DNA of 64,000 bases from Durusdinium trenchii. Lineage: Eukaryota; Sar; Dinophyceae; Suessiales; Symbiodiniaceae. Below, one piece after another: positions 55,001 through 62,434 of this stretch (position 1 is the first letter of the stretch; every line of letters starts with the position of its first letter). The position numbers and the translations under genes were made by a program. The stretch lies in the NCBI GenBank assembly GCA_963970005.1, contig CAXAMN010022006.1:999677-1063676 (forward strand). Direction: 5' to 3'. Under the pieces are notes generated by a model. The model was not told the DNA's origin and made no database searches. It was given only the letters and a program-made list of their open reading frames with translations.

Positions 55001-57304
55001 GCGAGGAACCGCCTCTGGGTGTGTGAGTTTCAGCGTGGTAAGGCTGACCTGGCCTGCAGGGAGCTGGCACTGAAGCCAGTGCCAGTAACCGTGTTTTTGC
55101 TTGCCCATCCACCTTGCAGATTCTGTTACATACGTGATGCGCAGGGATTGTTGCAACATACCAAGCTCCTCCTCGGTCGGCTTCCAGTCGCAGTTGATTT
55201 GGAAAACTGACGGCAGTGGCAGGAGGTTGCGTCCCATCCAATATTCGTTGAGTTGGGCGACCATCCATAGGACTGTGACCCAGGTGAATTCATCCTGCTG
55301 GTGGTGAGAGATGGCTTCGAAGACTTGCGGTGCGATACCTTCCAAGGGCATGAATGAGCCTCGAAGGTGACACAACAAATCGTGATTGGCTTGAAGAAAT
55401 TGCTCTTTTTCTCCAGGGACAAGACACTTGGGCTGTGCCAGCGCAGCACGCAATTGCTCATACGGACTTGCTTCTATGTCCGTGTGGACTGCAATTACCC
55501 CTCTTAGCTTAGCGACTTGACTCCAAGGGACAAAGAGGGAAGGAGATAGCTGTTGCGGACAGGGAGTGCATGATCTTGAGTCAAGTGCCTGACTGCCCTG
55601 CCTCGAGTCACCTTCAATTGCCTTAGTGAGGCGGTCTGCTCTTTTGGCAGAGTTGTCGGACGAGGGTGTGGAGACTGACTCCACCTCTGCATCTCCGTCC
55701 TCTGCAGGAAGACAGCTAAGGCTGTCCACCTGCCTTTGTTCCGGAAAGAGCTCTGTCGCTTGTTTACGAATTGCTCGCCACCTCACCAGCAGGCAGAAGC
55801 GCAATGCACTGTTTCCAGTTACCCCAGAGGAGTAGCCTGTAAACTTGCAACCACCGACAGGTTTCCAGGTCTCAACGGTCCATGCAGGGGGTAGGTTGGG
55901 CATACCGAGTATAGCCATCGGCAGCGTTTCCCAACCCTGCTGCTCCAGTTCACGTAGAGCTGTCTGTGCTCCAATTTTGGCCTTGCCAAAGGCATGAAAT
56001 ATGGCAGGTCGCATTCGGTTGCGCGGCAATGCACTGGCCTGGAAGAGGTGTTCTCCTGGCAGCGACGCAACTGTGCATGGCCCTGTGAGCATCGGGAGCA
56101 CTGATAGCATACCCTGTTCGAAAGTAGCTCGTGCCCAGCTGGTAACCCAGGGGGTTCGCTCTCTTCCTTCTGGGGTGAGCGCCCTAGGATGGGATTGCCG
56201 TGGCCACTTGATTGGACTGCCTGGACTAGACTCCTCCGGGCTAGGGATAGGCATGGGCCAAAAGTGCTTACACATGTAAAGGCCGTATAAAGACCAAACC
56301 ATGCAGAGGTCAAGAGCAGACTGCATCGCTATCCCAACAAAGGGGGTAAACAAGGTGCCACTCATGACAGTGTCGCTCGGATTGACAGGTGATCTGGCTC
56401 TTGAAACGAGAGCAAGTCGACCCGCCTGAAGGCTCTTTGCCAGGGTCTGGGCAGACGTGTCATGTTCCAGCGGACTGTGCTTGTTGCGATTGCCGATCGA
56501 AATGACCAAACCTGCATTATACTCTAAGTGCGCTTCTGTAAAAAGCAGCATGCCTATCCCAGCACTAGGGCTCGATTCGGAGCGTGCGTACCCTATGAGA
56601 TCAGCCCACTGGTGCTGCTGATGCGCCAGCTGCAGTAGGTCTTTGACCTCGAATAACGTAACTGGCACACAGTCATTATCAATGAGTGCAAAGTGCTGTG
56701 CAGGGTACAGGAAACGCGCTGCCTCTAGGACAAAGACCCCTGCCCAATAGTATGGAACTTTATGAAGGCCAGTAGTAGCATCAGCACAGATCCATAGTAT
56801 GTCAGTCCTCTCGTCTTGGGGACCCACCAGACATCTGCGTGAGGCCCACCAGGCAGCAAAAGCCGGCCAATATGGGACAGCAGCAGGTGTCCGATTGTCC
56901 ACAATTAGGTAAATCATGTGATTGTTCATGATCAGGTCTCGGTGTGAGATGAGTGTCTGAATAATGGCAGTAGTATCAGGCAGCTCTCCCTCTTTTTCGA
57001 AAGCAGCATACCCCTCGTCCTTTTTGGATGGCTGCGCACGAACGTCAGTCAGGCCAAGTGTGGGCCGAGCAGAGTCAAGACCGAAAGGACTGCTAAGAGT
57101 GTCTTTCATAGTCAGTGCTGCATAAGCATCATTCTGGGACTGCGCCACACTATCCCCCGTGCCCCTGGCAAAGCAGGCTTGGCCATCCGTGGTCAACCAG
57201 TCTGCATGGTTACGTGTGAAGACAAAGGGAGCACGGACTCCAGTCTCAGTGGTATCCGTGAGGTCCAGTGAATTGCTGTCTTCCATCCACGGGTCATGTG
57301 ACAT
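51884..57304 (-). CDS. Glycosyltransferase-like plus SF1 helicase protein
   Basis: Starts at the ATG at 57304. Residues ~120-470 resemble a nucleotide-sugar transferase: HFALIDNDCVPVTLFEVKDL carries a DxD-like motif, then EYNAGLVISIGN and RPAIFHAFGKAKIG. After a linker and a middle region come SF1 (UPF1-like) helicase motifs: GVFGAGKTRS (Walker A, about 53.8 kb), LLISEEAQQD (motif II, Asp replaced), LLLGDPKQSPGG (III) and NVAYSRATDLTILACP (VI). The frame stops at 51884 after a shift near 52076; the true C-terminus is the open stretch 52075-51082, giving about 2,070 residues. Likely unwinds RNA or DNA for the element; the transferase-like part is unexplained and may be non-catalytic. Confidence 0.75.
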   Translation of the reverse strand: MSHDPWMEDSNSLDLTDTTETGVRAPFVFTRNHADWLTTDGQACFARGTGDSVAQSQNDAYAALTMKDTLSSPFGLDSARPTLGLTDVRAQPSKKDEGYAAFEKEGELPDTTAIIQTLISHRDLIMNNHMIYLIVDNRTPAAVPYWPAFAAWWASRRCLVGPQDERTDILWICADATTGLHKVPYYWAGVFVLEAARFLYPAQHFALIDNDCVPVTLFEVKDLLQLAHQQHQWADLIGYARSESSPSAGIGMLLFTEAHLEYNAGLVISIGNRNKHSPLEHDTSAQTLAKSLQAGRLALVSRARSPVNPSDTVMSGTLFTPFVGIAMQSALDLCMVWSLYGLYMCKHFWPMPIPSPEESSPGSPIKWPRQSHPRALTPEGRERTPWVTSWARATFEQGMLSVLPMLTGPCTVASLPGEHLFQASALPRNRMRPAIFHAFGKAKIGAQTALRELEQQGWETLPMAILGMPNLPPAWTVETWKPVGGCKFTGYSSGVTGNSALRFCLLVRWRAIRKQATELFPEQRQVDSLSCLPAEDGDAEVESVSTPSSDNSAKRADRLTKAIEGDSRQGSQALDSRSCTPCPQQLSPSLFVPWSQVAKLRGVIAVHTDIEASPYEQLRAALAQPKCLVPGEKEQFLQANHDLLCHLRGSFMPLEGIAPQVFEAISHHQQDEFTWVTVLWMVAQLNEYWMGRNLLPLPSVFQINCDWKPTEEELGMLQQSLRITYVTESARWMGKQKHGYWHWLQCQLPAGQVSLTTLKLTHPEAVPRRDRIAAPMRLASWIRFETVMTSDDWEGAISLLVSNLHRSDQELLVLLQRCVAGQQIDSMEEAHALLLKNFRVGRGNLSACAQWLTEMARDLLAPIPFREVFVILALFLPQLTFVDEAATKKDLWSSPTVRKFGLVVDVTPTATGLQGMHEYRIAFPAWSQSAIFCPAHFQSCNYEQLASSPSSTVHMGSQAGKAYRLVLEEHGKCYSVLALLLAFATPSRKRKGDEAPSEKLRRLSSPKHWDVALAPFPEEFVPLPTSAETGLACTAPWAFPPSLCVLESRATRIRVLAIAEAGDTVTADHLLQMASLAAEHKPTVLGIPGQVPIPYQLESTVVLLQSLRALFQLLTSGSTMQHCPQAASFAVALGTAARHDNGRIVSMAASLALALRSGRSTLAVAGVFGAGKTRSLTFLLAWLALTTHLKIAVVHKENPAGRAITKLLTAFDLGPDHQRFFVRPVSREEAETNIACTDYDLRASDAASYIPGCHVVIVTTGLVWDQKGQTHSTLNTHMENVDLLISEEAQQDMDLKSAFAPTVPRQPFFRLLLGDPKQSPGGVADGQRAHRTLLLKAPLGLRAPTTWYMPHEIPGVCHMLLRHSRGFGLGDLEETAKVVGHRPLGSSWFRPEKVKATSPFACQLQSTYKDLSRVDLDLPEGLLVGLGYAATSPDSPLDFHQAQTAAERSGVANPHCWSLMLPTSARVAQEVYEPLIGIQYPMLCSRMGDTWQIGTTSIREDHKIASGLRFIHWCHASPNVQAKQNPKNDPTVRVYQHIEDQLTRAGSEADDILALTTTREGATNLRNYFTIAGKKANAETAVKVAGATAKHCIVIHGDSTFLSGEGRNLDYDQECFTRANVAYSRATDLTILACPLNMQGMPVALQVLAALLHGVQTIHTYDSNKEPYIVGSLDLTVTQVEQATTFFQQALLPHPMWCGPLPVCLVEHHHGKVRRLRLVLATITHLTKAEINSLVEGPYLPGGHCIARPRLWICNRCLDGARVASHNRWAAARALATPSQQLGPRATLQRRKLPTLSTDAEHARAS
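55711..55726 (-). repeat. CUUA-loop stem-loop 6
   Basis: gacagc-TAAG-gctgtc, 6 bp perfect, in the linker coding region (DSLSCLPAEDG) between the transferase-like part and the rest of the helicase protein. Confidence 0.85.
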
Positions 57305-57341
57305 TCGAGTTTCTCTGTTAGACAATGCAGGTATAGCCCCC

Positions 57342-57357
57342 GCCAACTAAGGTTGGC
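57342..57357 (-). repeat. CUUA-loop stem-loop 7
   Basis: gccaac-TAAG-gttggc, 6 bp perfect, 38 nt upstream of the helicase ATG. Confidence 0.9.
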
Positions 57358-57401
57358 AGGTGCCCGGCGGCGAAAGCACACGAAAAGGCAACACGAATGA
57401 A

Positions 57402-57417
57402 GTCAGCTAAGGCTGAC
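57402..57417 (-). repeat. CUUA-loop stem-loop 8
   Basis: gtcagc-TAAG-gctgac, 6 bp perfect, in the same spacer, 45 nt from stem-loop 7. Confidence 0.9.
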
Positions 57418-57587
57418 CTCACTCTTGCATGCAGGGCACTACGACCTGCTGTGAGCCAAACGTTGCAGCAAAGTGCTTTCATGAAAGAACAACTGTATTT
57501 AGTATGGTGCCGGGGACACCTGTTCAACCTATACTGCAAAGGAGGGAGACTCACGATTGTTTCAGGGGCATATCAGGGGCCCTGTCA

Positions 57588-58415
57588 CTACTGCTCGTGG
57601 TCATCCGCATGTGGGTGTAACAGAGAAAATAACCATGCTACGTAAACCAGGCCACACAGCTGGGTATGTAGGTCAGTCAGTGGGGTGAGTAGCGCACCCT
57701 GCACATCATGAGGCAAAAAGTCCACTGTTTGCTCAATTTCCTGTACCAACGCATGCAGACTTTGCACTCTTGCATGCAGGGCTGATTCGATCTGGTGATG
57801 CGTACGGTCTGTGTGACGCTGTGGGGGCGGTTGCGCAGTTGGTTGCGTGTCTACTCGAAGGACATGCTGTTGTTGTCTGTCGGTAGTGGACCAAAAGCCT
57901 ACTCGCCGAGGAAGGGAGGCTGAAAAGGGGCGTGTCTGCAGAAAGATGTCAAAGGGGTCTACATTCTCTGCAATGGGCCTAGCGCTCACAGCTTCTGCCA
58001 GCACAGCGAGGAGGTGGCTTTCGTGATGCTGTATGTGTAAAATCATCCTGCGAAGCCTAGTTCGCTTTGTTCCATAGATTGTGGCCCCCCTGATGTTGAT
58101 TGCAATACAGCCCTGATGATAGAGCGGGATAATCGCATCATCTATGACTGCCCGAAGTTTGAGCAGTGCTGGCGGAAATTCAAACCCCTCTGTCCATTCG
58201 GGGAAAGGAGTGTGTACGTTTTCTTTGACTGCATCAACCGGGAAGAAATGAAGTAAGTAGCATCGCTCTCTCCTCCCCCGATAGACGAAGGTTACTATGA
58301 GGTCTAGGACCCCATATCGAATGTCCCCATGGTCGAGTTCAAAACGAACAAAATCAGTGACATCAACATATGTACCATCATCTGCCAGGAACAAAGGTTC
58401 TGGATGCGCCTGCAT
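57588..58415 (-). CDS. Unknown 275-residue protein
   Basis: ATG at 58415. Residues 1-170 look globular with beta-rich phrases (LFLADDGTYVDVTDFVRFEL, YGVLDLIVTFVYRGRRERCY, GCIAINIRGATIYGTKR). A Gln/Arg/Pro-rich linker follows, then a helical end (SLHALVQEIEQTVDFLPHDV, hydrophobic LCGLVYVAWLFSLLHPHADD). No family recognised. About 210-280 nt spacers separate it from its neighbours on the same strand. Confidence 0.6.
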   Translation of the reverse strand: MQAHPEPLFLADDGTYVDVTDFVRFELDHGDIRYGVLDLIVTFVYRGRRERCYLLHFFPVDAVKENVHTPFPEWTEGFEFPPALLKLRAVIDDAIIPLYHQGCIAINIRGATIYGTKRTRLRRMILHIQHHESHLLAVLAEAVSARPIAENVDPFDIFLQTRPFSASLPRRVGFWSTTDRQQQHVLRVDTQPTAQPPPQRHTDRTHHQIESALHARVQSLHALVQEIEQTVDFLPHDVQGALLTPLTDLHTQLCGLVYVAWLFSLLHPHADDHEQ

Positions 58416-58626
58416 GGCTAGTTCGACTTGCAGTTTGTCTTTACACCGATGTGTGCAGGCTAGGTCAAGAGTCGAGCCGGTTGATGTGATACAAGAGAAG
58501 AGCTGTCGATCTATTCTGTCCAGCTATTTCTCTCACTCTGAGCCAAAAGTCTGCAGGGACAAATGGAGACAATTATGGGGGCCCATGAAAGAGTGGGGAA
58601 GGGGAGCAATCAGTCTCGTCTCAGGG

Positions 58627-59262
58627 TCACTGGACAGGGCACTTCTTTGGGTGCGCAAATGCACGCGGCGGTGGTAGATGCTCTTGCGTGCCGTCTTCCG
58701 CAACACGATAATGAACATTTCCTTGTGTAATGCACTGCTGTGCCGGGAGCCTACTGCTTGTGGCCTGTCGGGGAGGCCAGTCATTGGCCGGCGCCGGGGT
58801 TGGCGGCTTCGCCATCCCCCCAGGGTGAGTGAGTGGGGGATCTGCAGAAGCAGTAGCGCCCCCTCGCTCCTCTGTGTCAGGGAGTTGCACGGCTTGCGAG
58901 AGTACCGCAAGCAGCTTTTCGTGGGTGGGATCAGCAGGTGGAACCTGCGTGGAAGGATGAGCAGGCTTCTTGGGTTGTATGCGACCAGCTGTTTTCCGCT
59001 TGGGCGAAGCCTCCTCCTTTGCAGGGGGACTACTGCGCTCCTTTGCCAGCAAACCGGCTTTGACTGGGGCTATAGTAGCCGGATTAAGCTCGCGCCCGCC
59101 CTGTGGAAATAGGGGGTGCTGTTCTGCAAGTGTAAGGAGGAGAGCATCAAAAAACTCCGCCAGTGGTAGCCTTATGCGCAAGACAACCTCAACTTGAGGG
59201 CGCCCATCTGGGCCCTGAGTGAGGGAGCACTGATGAGGGCCAACAATGAAAGGGAGGGCCAT
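58627..59262 (-). CDS. Unknown 211-residue protein
   Basis: ATG at 59262. The first 60 residues look folded (LPFIVGPHQCSLTQGPDGRP, EVVLRIRLPLAEFFDALLLT). The remainder is Lys/Pro/Ala-rich and probably disordered, with a basic AKEEASPKRKTAGRIQPKKP that could bind nucleic acid or act as a nuclear signal. No family recognised. Confidence 0.55.
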   Translation of the reverse strand: MALPFIVGPHQCSLTQGPDGRPQVEVVLRIRLPLAEFFDALLLTLAEQHPLFPQGGRELNPATIAPVKAGLLAKERSSPPAKEEASPKRKTAGRIQPKKPAHPSTQVPPADPTHEKLLAVLSQAVQLPDTEERGGATASADPPLTHPGGMAKPPTPAPANDWPPRQATSSRLPAQQCITQGNVHYRVAEDGTQEHLPPPRAFAHPKKCPVQ

Positions 59263-59407
59263 GGGCAGGCACAGCTACTGTTTGTTTTGACCAGGCTGGG
59301 CAGGGGCGCGCGGTCACTGTTCTACTTCGAGCCTGAACAGCAGCAGGCTCTCTTAGTCTCATGCGATTAGCTTGTGAAACACAACTACCGGAGAAAGAAC
59401 TGTGGCC

Positions 59408-59494
59408 CGTAGCTTGCTACGTAAGTAAAGGAGCCCATGATGCGAGGTAGTATGCTCGCTAGTTTGGTCAGCCCAACTTAGTTAACTAGGTTGG
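59408..59494 (-). repeat. Two palindromes between small ORFs
   Basis: cgtagcttgctacg at 59408-59421 (5-6 bp stem) and a 22-nt near-palindrome at 59473-59494 (ccaac, ttagttaacta, ggttgg). They occupy the spacer where other gene junctions carry CUUA hairpins. Confidence 0.65.
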
Positions 59495-59516
59495 TCTGGT
59501 TAACTCTGGAAGCCCT

Positions 59517-60341
59517 TCATGTGGTAGTACTCTGCGTCTCTCTCAGGGCGGTAAGTATCATGTCCATTTCGCTAGCTAGTGCCCAGCGCGCATTGACCCC
59601 TGGCTGTACATTGCAATGCTGTCGACGTGCATGTATGTTTTGAAGGGTGCGTTGGATGTCGCACGCTAGCACTCGCACTGTACTGGCCCGAGTGATGAGT
59701 TCTCTACTAAGTCGTGCGTATGGCATATCTTGACCAGCACTCACATCCTGTTCCGTAAGAGCCTGCAATGCATAAACACCTAACTGGGCAGGGGGGCGCA
59801 CTGTGTTGGCTTGCGGCAGATTTGCATCTCCACATGTTCGAGTTGTCTGCTCTTGGACGGGGGTGGGGCGACTTTGCGGCAACAGCCAGGGCGGGATTGG
59901 TGGTGTTGGACGAGGTGGGGCGTCAGGTACAGCTGGCAAGGCATAGAGCTGTGAGAAAGGGAAAGAGGCCACAACCTCCCCCGGTTCTGGAGGTCTGGCC
60001 TGTCCTCGCGCTACCACCCATCCATTGGGAGATATACATTCTGATTGTTGAAGAATGCGATAAACAATTGCCCTTTGTAGGGCACTCCTGCCATGCAGGA
60101 GGATACCATCATTTGTGATGTGTGGTGAATCGTCAAAGGGAAAAAGGACCTGCCCACTAGGAAGTACAAGGGTGGATTTGCCGATTGGTGTCCTAGGGAA
60201 ACCAGCAGCAGCCAGTCGTAGCGGGAGCTGCCTTTGGGCTAGCTTGATATTGATCTGGACAAAGTGTACCTCCACGTCAGGATGTTTATAGATCTGGCGA
60301 GCAAAGGGAGTGAGGTCCAATCCCCCCGGCCCTACGTCCAT
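59517..60341 (-). CDS. Unknown 274-residue protein
   Basis: ATG at 60341, 46 nt after a CUUA hairpin. N-terminal half globular (VEVHFVQINIKLAQRQLPLR, IGKSTLVLPSGQVLFPFDDS), then a Pro-rich linker, then a helical C-terminal part (YARLSRELITRASTVRVLAC, ARWALASEMDMILTALRETQ). The three-part layout resembles the 275-residue neighbour, but no sequence relation or family could be established by eye. Confidence 0.6.
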   Translation of the reverse strand: MDVGPGGLDLTPFARQIYKHPDVEVHFVQINIKLAQRQLPLRLAAAGFPRTPIGKSTLVLPSGQVLFPFDDSPHITNDGILLHGRSALQRAIVYRILQQSECISPNGWVVARGQARPPEPGEVVASFPFSQLYALPAVPDAPPRPTPPIPPWLLPQSRPTPVQEQTTRTCGDANLPQANTVRPPAQLGVYALQALTEQDVSAGQDMPYARLSRELITRASTVRVLACDIQRTLQNIHARRQHCNVQPGVNARWALASEMDMILTALRETQSTTT

Positions 60342-60387
60342 TCGGAAGACACGTCCTAAGGACTATGCGCTCCTCTCCTTGAGGATC

Positions 60388-60401
60388 AGGACTAAGGTCC
60401 T
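60388..60401 (-). repeat. CUUA-loop stem-loop 9
   Basis: aggac-TAAG-gtcct, 5 bp perfect, upstream of the 274-residue ORF. Confidence 0.85.
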
Positions 60402-60434
60402 AACCCTCTCACTCGGGCTGAAGTGTTCTGCTGT

Positions 60435-60467
60435 GTAGGACAGGGATTGTAGGAGCAATCCCCCTAC
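60435..60467 (-). promoter_or_regulatory. 12-bp bulged stem-loop
   Basis: gtagg/cctac plus gggattg/caatccc with a 3-nt bulge and a 6-nt loop, next to stem-loop 9 in the same 400-nt spacer. The remainder of the spacer to 60742 shows no coding signal. Confidence 0.65.
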
Positions 60468-60742
60468 CTTTCGTTGGTGAAGGCTGTCTAATATATCGCA
60501 GCGGTTTGAGCCCAGATAGCGGAATCAGAGCAGAAATTTTGTCCCAGTCACAGCACAACTGACAAGCGCATAACAAAATAAAAGACAATGAGCAATACAA
60601 ACAGCCAGTGAGAAGGAGATCAAGTGGCTGCATTTCCTCCCATGTCAATCTTAACTAGGAAGAAACACACGCTGTCAAGGATAGCAACGAGAAATGATTA
60701 AAACAGGGAGCTGCTTGCTTCGTTGGCTCACAGCACGAATTA

Positions 60743-62434
60743 TTATGTGCGTCGCCGCTTAGCATGTTGCGCTTTAATTCTTTTTGCGAGTCGCTGTTCG
60801 AGTGCTTCTTGTTGTGTTGGGTGCGCGCCGGTAAAGGTGCGTTTCCTGTGTATGCGCACGACCTCAGGGAGAGGTCCTTGCGAGGAGGCATGGGTGTGCG
60901 AACCAATGACAGGGGCCGCAGAAGTATATTCAGACAGCAACTGAGCAAACTTGGGTTGCAGAGAGTCACACCGCATCAGTGGCGGCTCGGTAGGGTCAAA
61001 GCCAAAGGTCTGGCAGAGATGGGTATTGAGGGCCTCGAGCGTGTCATTCTCCGGCCGAGGGGCAACCCAAAATCCATCATGCAACCAGATGGCCGAGACG
61101 AAACCTACCCGCGGCTGCAAGAAGGAGTAAGCAGCCCATGTGACCTGCTGCTCCAGGACTTCGAAATAGTGAAAGGGTGCACCACGACCTGTCCTTTCTG
61201 GCCCAGAATGGCACCATGAGGGAGGATGATGCATGGCATAACGGCTAGCAGCGAACACTTCACGTGCAAAGCTCACCAGGTGATGTGACGGTTCCATTTG
61301 GATGCGTTTGCGAAGGTATTCGATAGCTTCCTGTGGAGTAGCACTGTTAATGATGACTAGTGGCCATGTCTTGACCAGGAGGCTAATGTCAGTTTCGGCA
61401 ATCTGCGCCCTAAGGGCTCTTGTGAGGTAGCTACGCATTTGCGTAATTGGCAGTAGTGATAAGTGAACCTCAGCTGCCCTGCATTGCCGCCTCATGAGCT
61501 CATAGTGTGCTCCACTAATATCTATCTCCCAATGTGAGTTGCCAAAGAGAAGCAGCCGAGCCTGACGCGGCAGGCGTTGTGCGGCACTGCCGACTGAGTA
61601 AAATCGACCGCCAACGGAGTTGACCGTGGGCTTGTACCCTACGTTGAGGCGATGAGAGGACGATACTGCCAAGGCAATGTAGTCCATTGTAACCCATTTG
61701 TAATGTGGGTGCCTTCGGAGTAGTGCATGCATTTCCTGGGGAGTTGGAGAAGGGCACTCTGTGAGAACGAAGGCAGGAGCTTGCGTTGCATCTCCCTGTT
61801 GAATAATGAAGCCCAGGGCTTGCACCAAGTGAAACGGTGGGAGCGCTACATGATGCAAGGGAACAAGCGGGTTGTCATCTGCCTTCCTAGCTGCAGCACT
61901 AGCCTGCCCTGCAAAGTAATCTGCTAGCCGGTTGCACTCCCTTGGCAGATAGACCAAGCGAAACAAACAAGGCGCTCGGGCAAGCAAGTGCTGGCACTGC
62001 TCTAAAATGGCGACAACCGCAGGCTTTTTAATTCTACCTTTGTATTGCAGGTAGTTGATTACTGGCAAGATGTCACCTTGCACTACAACACTGTCAATGG
62101 GGATGCCTTTGGACATGCAGGAGACATAATACTCAAAGGCAAGGTTTATGGCTGCCCTGCAGGCATGTGCTTCGGCTAATACATTATCAGAGCAGGAAAG
62201 TAAGGGGATGGAAAGCCACTGGACAAGGGAGGTGGAAGACGGCGTTACATGCAGTAAACTGACTCCTGCTCCTCCAGTTTGCGTGTGTTTGTGCGCAGAG
62301 CCGTCAAATTGCACCAAGCAACCTTGCCATTCTTGAGGTTCACCTAGCAGGAGGATAGTATTTGCAGACAAATCGTCCATGGCTTGCAAACGCAAGTGCG
62401 TGGCTCCACAGTGGCATGAAAAGGGACGAGGCAT
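60743..62434 (-). CDS. RNase H plus family A-like polymerase palm protein
   Basis: 563 codons. RNase H fold with the four acidic residues Asp44 (VQFDGSAHK), Glu88 (LAEAHACR), Asp121 (VVQGDILP) and Asp172 (NRLADYFAG). After a linker, residues ~270-460 resemble polymerase A/T7-type motifs: GGRFYSVGSAAQRLPRQARL (as GRLSS..NLQNIP..IR), HWEIDISGAHYELMRR (motif A, Asp305), VKTWPLVIINSA (motif B-like Lys355) and AIWLHDGFWV (motif C, His452-Asp453). The tail AKRIKAQHAKRRRT is basic, nuclear-signal-like. The frame overlaps the preceding RT/zinc-finger ORF by 91 nt; the two probably formed one polyprotein split by a frameshift near 62440. Confidence 0.7.
   Translation of the reverse strand: MPRPFSCHCGATHLRLQAMDDLSANTILLLGEPQEWQGCLVQFDGSAHKHTQTGGAGVSLLHVTPSSTSLVQWLSIPLLSCSDNVLAEAHACRAAINLAFEYYVSCMSKGIPIDSVVVQGDILPVINYLQYKGRIKKPAVVAILEQCQHLLARAPCLFRLVYLPRECNRLADYFAGQASAAARKADDNPLVPLHHVALPPFHLVQALGFIIQQGDATQAPAFVLTECPSPTPQEMHALLRRHPHYKWVTMDYIALAVSSSHRLNVGYKPTVNSVGGRFYSVGSAAQRLPRQARLLLFGNSHWEIDISGAHYELMRRQCRAAEVHLSLLPITQMRSYLTRALRAQIAETDISLLVKTWPLVIINSATPQEAIEYLRKRIQMEPSHHLVSFAREVFAASRYAMHHPPSWCHSGPERTGRGAPFHYFEVLEQQVTWAAYSFLQPRVGFVSAIWLHDGFWVAPRPENDTLEALNTHLCQTFGFDPTEPPLMRCDSLQPKFAQLLSEYTSAAPVIGSHTHASSQGPLPEVVRIHRKRTFTGAHPTQQEALEQRLAKRIKAQHAKRRRT

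Noticed and set aside
55500..55730. Plus-strand ORFs opposite the helicase gene
   Set aside because: The minus strand has the motifs; plus-strand frames are shadows.
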